Shown in pieces: positions 44,801-56,736 of a stretch of 64,000 nucleotides of DNA. Both the position numbers and the translations under genes were made by a program. Positions within the stretch are counted from its first letter, which is position 1, and each line of letters opens with the position of its first letter. Origin of the DNA: Antennarius striatus (taxonomy: Eukaryota > Chordata > Actinopteri > Lophiiformes > Antennariidae); NCBI RefSeq assembly GCF_040054535.1, contig NC_090795.1, positions 10,387,001 through 10,451,000 on the forward strand, given 5' to 3'. Below the pieces are notes generated by a model. The model did no database searches, was not told the origin of the DNA, and was given only the letters and a program-made list of their open reading frames with translations.

Positions 44801-47800
44801 TGCTGGAGTATGAGGACTACCGAAATAAGAATTTCTCTTGTAATGTGATCGCTGTGGGCAGGGACCTCAAAACCAGATCAGAACATCAGGAGGAAAAACA
44901 TCTGGTGCCTGAATGAAATACAAATTCTTTAAATGCAATAACTTTGGCAGAGAATCTGACAGCGCCATTCAAAGTAAAGGAAAGCTATGAAATGTTAGCC
45001 TGTTTTTAAACATTTTTAAAATAACAGCAGGCCACACACTCCACACACAGACACTGAAGGATTCCACTTGGCCTCAGAACATTTTCTTGAACATTGCGCA
45101 GCAGTAGCCTCTGGATTTGATGGCAGTGATAGGGGGCAAATGGGAAGGCTGAAGGAGGATTGAGGGATAAATGGACGCCTGTCACCTCACTGATATCACA
45201 GCAATCTTCCACAAACATTCTACCTGGTGTGATAGGCAGGGAGCAGAGGATTTCAGGGACTCAAGGACACTTTTTAAACACGCTCTCACTCAAAGCCTGC
45301 TGTCAGGAAGAATTAAACAAATACGGCTATTCACAGACTTTGAGGCATTTTTCAAAGCGGCAGGCAGGTCAAGGCTACTGAGGTCTGAAGACTCACACAA
45401 AACAAGAGTGGATGTAGTTGAACAACCTGCTCTGTATACTGTATTTCAATAATTTTGCACAAGATTAAATACAATGATACACACTATTATTATTCTTTCA
45501 TTAAAAACGTACCAATATATTTTATTTTCTTTGAAAGCAATCTTTAGCTTTTCTGCTCCTGCTAGGACTAACAGATTTATAGAATGTCGTCTCTGATCCT
45601 AATGCTTCATAACGTAACACTTTCTCTCTGTCTGGCATGCCGCAGGCTCTCGCCATTTCCTTCTCCTCCCTCTGCTCTCCCTTATTTTCCTCATTTTCCT
45701 CTTCTCTATCTGGGCACTAAGCCTCCCCGTCTCCCTGTAGAGCTCCAGTCCCAGATTAAACCACCTTCTAATGTGTGTTTCAACGTCACATGTGGTCTGT
45801 GTATGTGTGTATCATGACATTGTGTGTGTGTGCGTGTGTGTGTGTGTGTGTGGGTGTGTGTGTTTTACCTTTGTAACCACTCCAGACACAATCATGGGGG
45901 CTTTTGGTGGACTGACAAAGAAAAAAGAAAGAGGGAAACAATTATATCCATAACAGTGAACAATTTAGTACACAGATTGCTTTTCCTATTGTTCATTTGT
46001 GATGACTGTGTGTGTTTTTAATCAGATTTTGTGCTGGACAACGTTGCAGTTCGTTGTCTATACAGTATGCCAACATTTACTTACAAACAGACACCACAAA
46101 AAAAGTGAAATTGTACAAATAAATGAACATCCGAAGTTTATGGCAAACATAACACTATGTATGCATGCACGCACGCACACGTACCCACATACACACGCAC
46201 ACACACACACACACACACGCACACACACACAGGATGGACCTGCCAGCAGCTTAAATAGCTCCCATTCATCCTGGCTCACAGCTTCTACATGGAGAGCGAG
46301 AAGAGAGAGAGAAAGAGAGAGAAAGAGAGAGAAAGAGACAGGAGGGATGGGGAATAGGAGAAAGCTGAAGCTATGATAGGCAAACGGGGTGAAAGAGGAG
46401 GATGGTGATAAACGCTTTTAGTATGAAGAGAATAAAGACGGGGAGGAAAAAGGGGGACAAGGGGCTAAAGAGAAGTGAAAGCAGATGGAGGACGGGGAGG
46501 AACGGCAAGTGAAGGCGAGAAGACGAGGAGGACAGGGAGTCGAAATACAATATAATAATAGACTGTTAGAGGAGAGGAGGAGAGAAGGAGGCGAGTGCTC
46601 AATCCGACAAACAGAAAGGCATGGAATGGAGGCAGAGGAAAGGATGAGGAGGAAGGAGGAGGAATGCAGAACCCGAGGCTAGTATTGACCTTGACGTGAC
46701 AAACGAGTGCTGTCTCATTTTACGGCATCATCACCTCCGGCTGAGGAGTACAGTTGTGGTAGAGCCACCTTCAAAACTCCCCTCAAACGCATTAGTTACA
46801 GCAGCGAGCATGTCCAACTTAAGGCGGACATTAATGGCCTAAATAAGTCGAATGCAATGTGTGAAGCAGGGACATTCATTACATTTGAAACATCTGCTGC
46901 TAAATTTTTCATTACCATTCTCAAATCAATAAACTAATACTTATGGGGTCTCTACATAACTAATGGCTAATCTCCAATTCTGTAATCAACACAGCGCTGG
47001 ATACCCACGTGCTGCAAATATTAATGTTATATATATAAGCTGCTACTAGCCCATATTAATGTTTGGCTATGTTAGATTCAATACATTATTTTTCACTAAC
47101 TACTTAAAATAATGTGGGTGTGAGAAGCTCTAGACTATATAAAATACTTCATAAAATTAGCAACACCAGTGTTCCCTTTTTCCAAAAATAAATAAATAAA
47201 TGAATGCTGTAAGCTGCTTGCTCACATTTGGCTTAAAAGGTAAAATGCTAAAAATGTTAAAGGTATCTGAAGAATAAATTGGTAATAAATTTAAATGAGG
47301 TAAGAAAATTTAAATACATTGACAGGGATTCATTAAACACATTTGTGCTGACTAAACGCTCACAAAAGAATGACAGCTTGGTGAAAATGTCACAATAGCA
47401 TAAGACTATATACATTATGACTTCCTGCTTTATTCTAACTCAGTTGGACAGGTTAGCGATATACCGTCATCACTTCTTGCTGGTTTGCCACATGACTATT
47501 TCACCATACGTCTCTCTCCCTACACTGGTGAACAGATTATGGACAGAGTCTGGATTCATTTGAGCCATTGCTAACGTAAACTGTCCATCGCTACAAAGAC
47601 TGGACAGAGAAGACATAACTTAACCGACAGGACTTCCTGTCAGAGAGATATCATGCTAAAATCTGACTGAAAAGAGACACTGAATTTGTGTTCTAAGGGT
47701 TTAAATATAGCAACAGCTCCATCTCTGAGAAGTCTAGTTGGTATTTCATCTTGGCCACAAGCTTTATGAGGATCCAGGTGACAAATTATTCTTTGAATTA

Positions 47801-50800
47801 GAAACTGAGTGTAGCTGGGGCAACAAAGAATGAATTTGTAACAGTCTTGCCGTGGTAGTTGTTAAAATTGCAATTTTTTAAACTCATTTTACTGGCAAGG
47901 TCAGGTCCAATAGCAACAGAAACGTTATTCAACCTGTTTACAACATCATTTTGCTCAGATAGAGTACATCCCAGATCATTCTGGTTTTGCATGAAGGCTA
48001 TCCAGTAGAGATTGTTTGGCATTTCCTTTTCTGCTTACAAGAATTTGTCTTACTGTTTTTCAAATTACAGCTGTGCAATTTCCATTTTCTATCAAGACAT
48101 TGCCGTACTACAAGAAGATATCAAAATACTTTGATATTTGTAATAATTATTAACGGTAACAACATAAAACTTAGGCTTATGCACCTCGGGATATAGTTTT
48201 TCTTGTATATAAGACAACTGCATTTGTCATGCATTTGTTGTGGTTAGTCACCTTGCGAGTCACAGGTTAGGCTAGATACACTCCGGACGCATTGCCAGCG
48301 TGGCGACATGAAATACAAACAATTACACACGCACACACTCACACCAATGGCTAATCAATTTACCTACATCTTATGGTTTTGGAGGCAGGATGAAGTCGGA
48401 GAACAAGAAGAGAACCAACGCAGACATGGGAAGCACATAGAAACTCTGCACAGAAAGGATTTGAACCCAGTATCTTCTAGATTTTGTAAATGATTTGTAA
48501 GAAATTTTCATTGATGGACATTTTGGATGGACTGTCAAATCCAAATTCCCTTTCACTATTATTGTTTAGTTTTCCTCTTTTGCTGTAAATGCTGTTTCTT
48601 GCTTTCCCAGCGGTGATACAACTATGATAGGTCTTGACCATTGATTGTCACTAGAACCAGGTGTATCAACACCTTTTGAGCGATTTGTGATGCCGGTGCC
48701 AATAAAGACAGAAGGAAAATGCAATAAAGATCTCTGCTGAGGTTCAGTGTGTTTGGGAGGAAGCTGGCTTTCTAAGGAGAAAGAGGGAGCCTGCAGAGAG
48801 CAGTAGAGAGCTGCAAGGAATCCTGGGGAGGGCTTGCTTTGTTGCAGGAGTGGAGAGGAGTTAGCGATAAGCGTGAGATCAGGGGAGGAAGAAAAAAAAG
48901 ACAAATAGAGTTATAATATGCAATAACATTAATTGGAGGAAATCTGAAATTGGACTGGGTGAATTTGTGTGCCGTTTCTCTCTGGCTTTAGCTCCCAAGG
49001 CGCAACTCACCACCACAACTACCCCACCCATCTTCCTGTGCTTCAGCACAGCAAGAAGTTGCCATGAACAAAGTGTTGGTTGCCATAGAAACTAATGTCT
49101 GTTGTCTGTCTCCCTCCTGCCAACTTTTTACCATGAATTGTCAGCTTCCTGCACATTTCACAACAGGTCCTTTTTCCTGTGTATGCGTGCAGTTATGAAG
49201 CACACATGCACACGTACCCACCCATATCCACAACGTGTGAGGTGGCATGAGGCCTGCACAGGCTTTACATTTGCCAGTGGTCTGATCCAAATGGTGCGTT
49301 AGCAGCTCACAAACCACATAATAGCTTTAATAAAAAGCAACATATTAAGCAATAAGCCAAGCACATGTTAGTCCGTTCATGTCCTTTGGCGCTCCTCCTT
49401 CTCTCCAGTTTCTGCTGCTCTCACTCTAGCTGAAGATTACAGTATTACACAGAAGAGAAAACTACATTTATTCCTGACACACTTAAAAAAAACCAGGGAC
49501 ACGGTGGCGCAGTGGGTAACACTGTCGCCGCACAACAAGGCGGGTCCAGGTTCGAGTCCCGCTCCGTGCGGAGTTTGCATCTTCTCCCCGTGTCTGCCTG
49601 GGTTCTCTCCAGGTTCTCTGGCTTCCTCCCACCTCCAAAAACATGCGCTTGAGGTTGATTGGCCGTTCCAAATTGCCCGTAGGAGTGACTGTGTGTGTGT
49701 GTGTGTATGTGTGTGTGTCTGTGTGTTTGTATGTCTCTGTGTGGCTCCGTGGTGCACTTGAATCGCGCCCAGAGTTTGCCCCGCCTCACGCCCTAAGCCA
49801 GCTGGGATAGGCTCCAGCTCCCCGTGACCCATGCAAGCGCATGAAGCTGGTAGGAGAATGAATGAATGAATGAATGAATGAATGAATGAATGACACTTAA
49901 AAAAAACCACCACATACATTCACCTGACAAGAATTCTCCACTGAATCACCAGTTTGGTCTTGTTGCCCGTACCTCACCGTGATACCCATCCTGCTCTTCA
50001 CCACAAATCTCTCTCTTTGTCCCATCTGTCCATCTCGGTGAGATAGGGTACGGCAGGTGTTCAGCTGACTACAATGCTTGACTCCTTACTCCTAATGCAA
50101 AATTTACCCAACAGCCACCTGCTAGACGTCCATCAGCCTGACGGGGAGACGGAGTGAAGGTGAGTGAGAGATGTTCACTGACTGTACTTACTGATGGAGT
50201 GCAGTAATTAAGTCTCTCTTTTTGGAGGTGCTGACGGACCTTTTTTTTTGGGTGGGGGGTGGGTTGGGGTGGGGTTGAGGTTAAGATAAATTTCAGAGCT
50301 GAATGCTGAACCAGTGTTTATTCAGCCAGGCCAAAAGGAGTTTATCAAGCTAAAGGATGATTTCAAGGCCAGCCCCCCAGTGATTTAAAGGAACCAGTGT
50401 CTTATTTATTGTCTTCTTTGCCAGCAAGTTTACAAATGAGGGCCATTATTCACATTTTAACTTAAAAATTTCCCATATCGAATCTGCTAACTTTTAACAC
50501 ATTGTAACATATTCATCACATCTCTAAACGAGACTGCAGTGCTAGTGATTAAAAAAAAAGTCAAATTATTTTAAAAAAAAGATTCCTTTGAAATCTGAGG
50601 AATTTTTTTTTCTTCTGCTTATGAGATTTTATTCCATCATTGAACATATGATGACTTAAACATGTAAAAAATGTGTCGATTAAATAGTTTATAGAGTAAC
50701 AATCTGCAATCATTTTGTTGTTGTAAATTCTATTGTTATTCTTTTTGCTTTAGCTTTCAATTACAGCAAGTGTGTGCTTATACCACTTCAAACAATATAT

Positions 50801-53800
50801 TTACATTTGGGACAGTTGGTTGAAAAGACGACATCCGGGTCGATAAACATGGATGGGCATTTATTTCCCTTGTCTTATGGCATATCTTGAACTGGATGAT
50901 TAAGTAAGACAATGAAGATCCCTTAATTGTAGCCTAAATAGAACTCTATAACAAATTGTGACCACAGCGTGTCCAATCTTGCACCTGGTAGTAATGATTG
51001 CATCTCTTACAGGTTGAATAGCTCACTCTCAAGCCACCAACTCTTGAGGAGGAGTTATAAGGAAAGCTTGCACGCTCTTCTTGTGCTTCTGTTATCTACT
51101 TGACCTCACTTTTCACGCTAATGCTCTACCTATTATAACTTCTCATGTTGCCACAAAGGCACAGGAAGCAAAGGGAAATTACTTATTGCCACAGCCTGGG
51201 TTGATATTATTTCTGCACAAATTATAGGAAAATACTCTGAAGGTGAGTGAAGAACAAAATACATAATTTTGTGTGTATGTGCGGTTGCGTGTCAAACGTA
51301 AATGCGCACAAAATCCTTGACAGCTGGCGATGTTCTTGAACTCTTGTCGCTGCCGTACACGCCTTGTCAGTTTTCATTTATCACCTCTCATTAACACACA
51401 AGCACACGCAAGCACACACACAGATATATGGTGTGAACATGCCACCTGAATAAACACGCACATAGCTGATGAGTTCTCGTCAATACCGAGTAGACGTGAG
51501 TGGGTGTGGAGGCAGACGCACATACACACAACTACAATGAAGATAAGCACCAATATTCATTGCCTCCGTTGGTGAATGAGGGTGACCTCAGTGCAAATAA
51601 TGCATTCAAAAAAGCTAAAAAATGCTGATTTTGAAACAGAGAGATGAACATCAGTGTGAGATGAAGCCAGAGTGATGTCAAACATAGTACGTTGAGGCTG
51701 TGCATAGCAAACACTGAAAGGGTTGTTCAAGTTAATGCTGTAATTATGCAGTAATTATATTGTTCACCAAATTAGCTGGCGAGAGTACACAACACGTGTG
51801 CAATGAAACTGCCCACATTATAGCCGTATAGAATGGTGTAAACAACTATAATGCGTGGATGACAATTTGTAGGGTGTGTGCTTTTGGATGTGTGGGTGTG
51901 ATTCAGTTCCCAAATTACCAGAGAGGGTACATTACAATCTCTCAATGCAACCTCGGAGGGTAATGAAGCAGTTTTACCCGTGTGTTTATGTAGCTGCATG
52001 TGTGTCTTTGTTAACTATATGGATACATTACGAGATCCGGGGGCCCTCGGCCCCCAAAAAGACACTTGGGCTCACAAAGAAGATCAAAAGTGCACCTATG
52101 TTATTAGAATTTGTTTCTTGCTCTTTTTTGTCTCCATTTTCTGCATCTAGTCATTTTTTTGGTCGTTCTATGTGTCTATATGTGTCTTCGTGTGTGTCTC
52201 ATTCTGCACTAGTTATTTGTGTTTCTTTACAGTTGTCCTACGTTTCTTTGGGACCTTTTGTATTTTTTATAAAAGTAATATAAATCCCTTTGCAGTTCTT
52301 TAGCATCATTGTTTATGTCATTTAAATATACTTCCACATTCTGTGACACCTTGTAAACTTTTTGAGTCTTAATAAGTCATTCAAGTCAGTGCTCCCCAAT
52401 CTTTTTTTGTGCCAAATTGGTTTAACGTCAGACAATATTTTCAAAGACCGGCCTTTAAGGTGTGGTGGATAAATAGAAGACAATAAAACGGGTATGCGGC
52501 TTTCTTTTTCTAGGTTCTTCTTCTGTCTCCTCACCGGCTTTCCAAACACTTCTTTGAGTTTGTTTTGCTAGTTTGGGAGTTTCTACTCATCGGTAATGTA
52601 TTCTCTGTTACCTGCTGGAGCGGCCCCTTTAAGAAGGTAGTCATGTGACTGAGGCAAGCATCTTGACATAGAAAGATGTAATTTTTCATACCGAAACATC
52701 ATTCAGAATCAGATAATAAATAAAATGGAAATAAAGTAAGTTATACGGAGGTTGTTTTCAGTCTCTTTGCAAACATTTTGCGTCTTTGTGGGTGATTCTT
52801 ACATCTCATTGTGGTTCTCATGAATCTCTTTTGCAGCTCTTCATGCAAAAGAGGTTTCACCTGACTGTCAAAAAAACTGTCAAATACTTGAATAATAGGC
52901 CGTCACAGTGGCCTCCTCTTTGGGTGACGGTGTGGTGATGGTACCTGCTGGTAACATACTCCTCCTCATCATCATCTTTCTGCGGCGGTTCAGGAGCAGG
53001 AGTGGGCTGGTGCTTCTGCACTATCCTCATTCCTCCTGCCTTTACTGCAAAGGACAAGGACAATTTGCATGAGCAGGGATTCAAAATTATTGATAACCCT
53101 GTATAAATGTCTGATTCAGCAAAAAATAAAACTAAACAATTTACAGCTGTGGATAAATCAGCTGCCATGCTGCCTGAGTGCCTTAGAGCTGAGGTCTTCA
53201 GACACTGAATCAGCACATGAGCATGTTTGTCAAAGGCCGACATGGGTCACGTGGCGTGTGTGTGTGTGTGTGTGTGTGTTTCCCAGTGATCACAGGTTGG
53301 GTTCGAGGGTTATTTGTTATCTCTGCTATCAGCGTGGCGTGGGTCGGGGCCCAGTGTCTTGCCACACGGCTCATGTCCACGTACACCTTATCTGCCCCCC
53401 CCCAACCAGTGTGCATCAGCGAGGCTGGAGCCTATGACCTCCACGTCAGCGCCACCCGGAAGCAAGAATCTAGACATTTTATCGAAAAGCTTTACATTAG
53501 AACTCATAAGTTACTGATCGATACAAAGTGATGATGTTGTAAAATGTGTCGCCAATGAGGAAGTAAAGAAATGTGCGGAAATGGAAGAAGAGGACGTGAG
53601 GGACCCCGGAGTCCGCTAACATAAACGCCGCTCAGCATCTGCGCGGCTGGAACGTCGTCACGTGATTTTAGATGGTCGGTAGAGAAGCTCAGGGTAGGTT
53701 TTTAACCAGGAATTTAAAAACAAGACATGCTCCAGGGGAGCTTTACCTGCAGGGAGATGTCCTCCTTTGGTTTCCACTTTCTCTTTCGGAGGCGACGACA

Positions 53801-53801
53801 T
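41853..53801 (-). CDS. dap: Death-associated protein 1 (DAP)
   Basis: DAP is a small, proline-rich, intrinsically disordered protein known in mammals as an mTOR-regulated suppressor of autophagy. Four coding exons on the - strand: 53801-53747 (MSSPPKEKVETKGGHLPA), 53044-52945 (VKAGGMRIVQKHQPTP...DDDEEEYVTS), 45911-45869 (SPPKAPMIVSGVVTK) and 41972-41853 (GDKDFTPAAAQVAHTKPQ...NQTIHQPRK, stop TGA). All borders are GT/AG and the phases fit, giving 318 bases and 105 residues (human 102). VKAGGMRIV, SPPK, GDKDF.PAAAQVAH and the PRK end are family landmarks. Exon 3 is more divergent than the rest, but it is framed by good sites and has the right length. Introns are about 0.7, 7.0 and 3.9 kb. No lesion is seen. 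Confidence 0.93.
42999..43130 (+). other. Coding-like terminal exon of unknown identity, antisense in dap intron 3
   Basis: A pyrimidine-rich acceptor (CTCTCTTTGTCCCACTGAG) is followed by a 43-codon open frame. It contains EVWRERNKLSALLQRLVNG and LEEQRDVYSSLFQNLIQN, then TAG. The charged, heptad-like composition looks like real protein rather than chance. I found no upstream exon or start on this strand and do not recognise the family. It could be a terminal exon of a nested gene, a retrocopy remnant, or coincidence. Confidence 0.35.
43227..44171 (-). mobile_element. Tigger/pogo-like DNA transposon, internally deleted (945 bp)
   Basis: The termini are inverted repeats of 22 bases (CAGTGGTACCTCTACTTACG at the left, its complement at the right), flanked by TA target duplications (43225-43226, 44172-44173). 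On the - strand from an ATG at 43803 it encodes pieces of a pogo-type transposase N-terminus. After a frame change there is a CENP-B/psq-like helix-turn-helix (ETKREIIEKHEKGMRLVDLA, then NTSTITTLLK), then remnants WVVGEVQKED. The catalytic DDE region is missing, so it depends on transposase from elsewhere. It lies in dap intron 3. Confidence 0.88.
44270..44585. mobile_element. Internally deleted Tc1-like transposon
   Basis: The left end (CACTATATTTCCAAAAGTATTCGCACACC) and the internal blocks (GTTGGGAGCATGGAATTGTCC, GGCCACATGAAGTTTGGAGG, GGAAGTGATTGGAACACCTG) are those of the abundant fish Tc1-like family. The right end (CTTTTGGTGACCTTGTG) is a decayed inverted repeat. TA flanks both sides (44268-44269, 44586-44587). 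Most of the transposase is deleted and no open frame remains. Confidence 0.82.
44588..45868. other. Remainder of dap intron 3
   Basis: No recognised gene. Open frames near 45171-45452 have no family motif. Confidence 0.4.
45912..52944 (-). other. dap intron 2
   Basis: About 7 kb. It holds (CA)n at about 46160-46231, a GA/GAAA-rich purine patch at 46290-46700, a SINE at 49496-49892, and a GGGTGGGG run at about 50250-50275. A weak hAT-like remnant lies at about 52385-52470. No gene was recognised. Confidence 0.5.
49496..49892 (+). mobile_element. tRNA-derived SINE with 17-bp target duplication
   Basis: The head GGCGCAGTGGGTAACACTG and the GGTTCGAGTCCC B-box-like block are a pol III tRNA promoter. 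Fish-specific body blocks follow (CGGAGTTTGCATCTTCTCCCC, GGTTCTCTGGCTTCCTCCCA, AAATTGCCCGTAGGAGTG). An internal TG expansion lies at about 49690-49735. The 3' tail is (GAAT)n. Flanking copies of ACACTTAAAAAAAACCA lie at 49479-49495 and 49893-49909. The identical flanks suggest a fairly recent insertion. Confidence 0.9.
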
Positions 53802-54010
53802 GTTTGGAACTGATCTAGAGTCAGCAGAGAGGAGGAAACGGAGCGTCCAGCGATCAGATTCCTGATTTAATCTGCTTCAAATTGTGGACTACACTTCTGT
53901 CTGGATCGTCAACGTGGCTTTTTTCCTGAGCATTGTTTGGGAACGAAACGTCATGACGTCCGAGCGGCCGTCAAGTTGACCGACGCAAAAAACGTGATGA
54001 CGTAGCATAG
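53560..54010 (-). promoter_or_regulatory. dap promoter / CpG-rich 5' region
   Basis: CpG-enriched DNA surrounds and precedes the dap ATG on the - strand (for example GCTCAGCATCTGCGCGGCTG at about 53630 and GACGTCCGAGCGGCCG at about 53955). This fits a housekeeping-type promoter. The exact start is not visible. Confidence 0.5.
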
Positions 54011-54766
54011 TCAGGGTTTACGTAGGATTTTTTTTCTCTCGCAGGGCGGTGAAGTCATGACACCATGGCATATACCGTACCATAGTTTTATTCTTAATTC
54101 TCAGAATTCGAATCAGAATAAAGTCAGAATTCTAACTTTATTGTCAGAATTTTGACTTTATTCTTAGATTTTTTATTTATTCTAAGAATCGTGACTTTAC
54201 CTCTGACATTGAAAACGAAAAAGTATATATAGAATTTATAGAATTACAAATGAATCAATGAATAAAAGAACTCAATCCACCTCAACAGTTTTGCCAAGAA
54301 TAATAAGAAATTAAGATAATGTATTAATAAAGTAAATAATAAAGTGAATTTCATAAGGTAACGTAAATTTAATTTCAGTATTACAAATCAAATTACTGTT
54401 AATAGTAATCAATTAAAGTGTAAATAGTCTACACATCTCTATAAATCAGTATAAGTATGTCGTTGACAGTCGCAAGATGAGCTGAAAACCCAAAGGGACA
54501 AAAGGAACACATTCTTCAGACTCAGACAAGAATGCAATTTCTAAGAATGAAGGCTTATTAATAATATAATGTTCTCAGCATGTCCTTGCTTCTGTTCATG
54601 CAATTATGTGAGCATATATAATGTATATTCATCAGATAGTTAAATGTGACAAAAATTTGTTTTAGCAGATCATTCATAGATCTTCAAATTTTCAGAATTA
54701 AAAGGTTAAATTCATTGCTGCAGTGTGCTTGATGTAATCAGCCTGGGGAGTAATGAGTCCTATTAG

Positions 54767-54868
<102 letters not shown>

Positions 54869-55142
54869 CACGTGTGGCAACATATATGTGCATGCCAATC
54901 ATCATCTCAGAATGACTGCAACCAGCGTGAACAGACTATCACTATCACTATTACTCAGACCACCTGAAGAATTGATGTTCACAGTGTCAAGGGAAGAGCA
55001 CACACTCTAGATTTAGTGAACTATTCATTGAAATACATATGACATATTAGAATACACATGCAATCAGACAATGTTGACTTCTTTACAAAGTCAAACCACA
55101 CCCTCAAGTTTTGAGGAGCACATATACACACATGCACGCACG

Positions 55143-55146
<4 letters not shown>

Positions 55147-55228
<82 letters not shown>
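55147..55228. repeat. (CA)n microsatellite
   Basis: CA dinucleotide repeat, about 82 bases, in the opposite sense to the TG array 280 bases to its left. Confidence 0.97.
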
Positions 55229-55229
<1 letters not shown>

Positions 55230-56693
55230 CTGATGACACTGACTTTTGGCAGTAGAGAGTTGGTCCCAGCAACACATTAATCAAAGGGAGTCTGTTAACA
55301 TCCAACCAAAAGCCAACAGTTCACTGACAGACAGGACTTTGTCTGCTTGTAAAAAGATGAATTTTGATGAAAAATTACAATGTTTGCACATTGTTGACTC
55401 TTATTTAACAAGACAAATTGATTTAGATTACATCCATAGTTTTGTAGAATGGGATGTCTTCTCTGTACACTGTCCATGATCCCATTTACAAGGAGTTTTA
55501 ACCTTGTTACTGACAATAATCCTCACTGGCCACTACTATGGTAGCCCGGTCTAGTATCTGCATAGACATGTGTCACACAGTTCTCAAAAGGCATGATTTG
55601 AGTTCTGCATATAACAGTGGGTCTGATTAATATCTGAACTTAAACAACATGATTGTGCATCATCAGAAAATCAATACGTATCACAGACACAATTTCTAGC
55701 AAACAGAAATTTTGCTCAGATGGAAGAATTGCATTTGACAAAAGACAATTCATAACTGTAGGTGTTCCAGCAGAAAGAAAATAACACTAAAACTTACAAC
55801 AAAGTGGTCCACTGACTTAGAAAATGAGAGAATGTTGAAAGTTAAAGGATTCTTGGTCAAGGTATGCTGAATTTCTTCTCTTCCCAAAACACAACTTGAG
55901 ATATTTTGTGGTTCCCCCATGCGTTTTAAAGTACTCACTCATTTCATTTCAAACAATTGAAGTGTGTAGCTGAAACATTTCTACCATAAAGTTGTTACCT
56001 CCAGTCTCAAACTGAGAAAAAAATGATGATCATTATGACATCTTTACATAAATTATTTAATCAATTATTAGAAAGATTAACTGCAGAACAAAATGAATAA
56101 TTGTAAATAATGATTGATTTGAAGCAAAGTATTTCCACCGGCTCTAAAACCAACCTTGTTACCAGTGTGTTTCTTGTTTGGTGGTTTTATTTGTTGTTAC
56201 ATGCATTCATGAATGCATGTGTGTGTTGATATGTGGCCACTAGATGGAAGAATGCAGCTTTACTCGGGAATCAACTCCAGATGTGTACTTCGGCGTTTAT
56301 GTCCTGCAGGATTCATCACCGCTGTCACTCCAACAAAGCTCAACATGTCCCAGAAAAACTGAAGAGTCACTGCTAGAAACTGCACAACTCTGAGACAAAA
56401 GACAAATGCAGAGCTCAAGTACATTTTTTTCCTTCTGCTCACACTTTCACTTTTGTGTCTCTCTCCTTCCACCCTTTCTATTTGCCTCTTATTTTTTATG
56501 TCTGACATGCAAACACAAAATCAAGAGAGGGGAAGGATGTTTGTTAATCAGGGTGCAAATACATGGCACACATTCAAACTGCCACAGGTGAAATCCTCCT
56601 CAGAAGTCAGTGATCTCAGCACCTGCCCATGGCTGATATCATTCTCTCTCTCTCTCTCTGAGTGTGTGTGTCTGCATGCATATGTGTAAGTGT

Positions 56694-56736
<43 letters not shown>

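Noticed and set aside
45171-45452. 93-codon + strand frame beginning MDACHLTDIT
   Set aside because: No family motif, no splice context that fits, and overlapping frames of similar quality.
48566-48904. - strand frame with LPPKHTEP, considered as dap exon 3
   Set aside because: The residues and splice borders do not fit. The exon at 45869-45911 has matching phase, correct length and a GT/AG frame.
49500-49580. A tRNA gene
   Set aside because: The box-like sequences belong to a SINE head; the acceptor stem is not closed and a SINE body follows.
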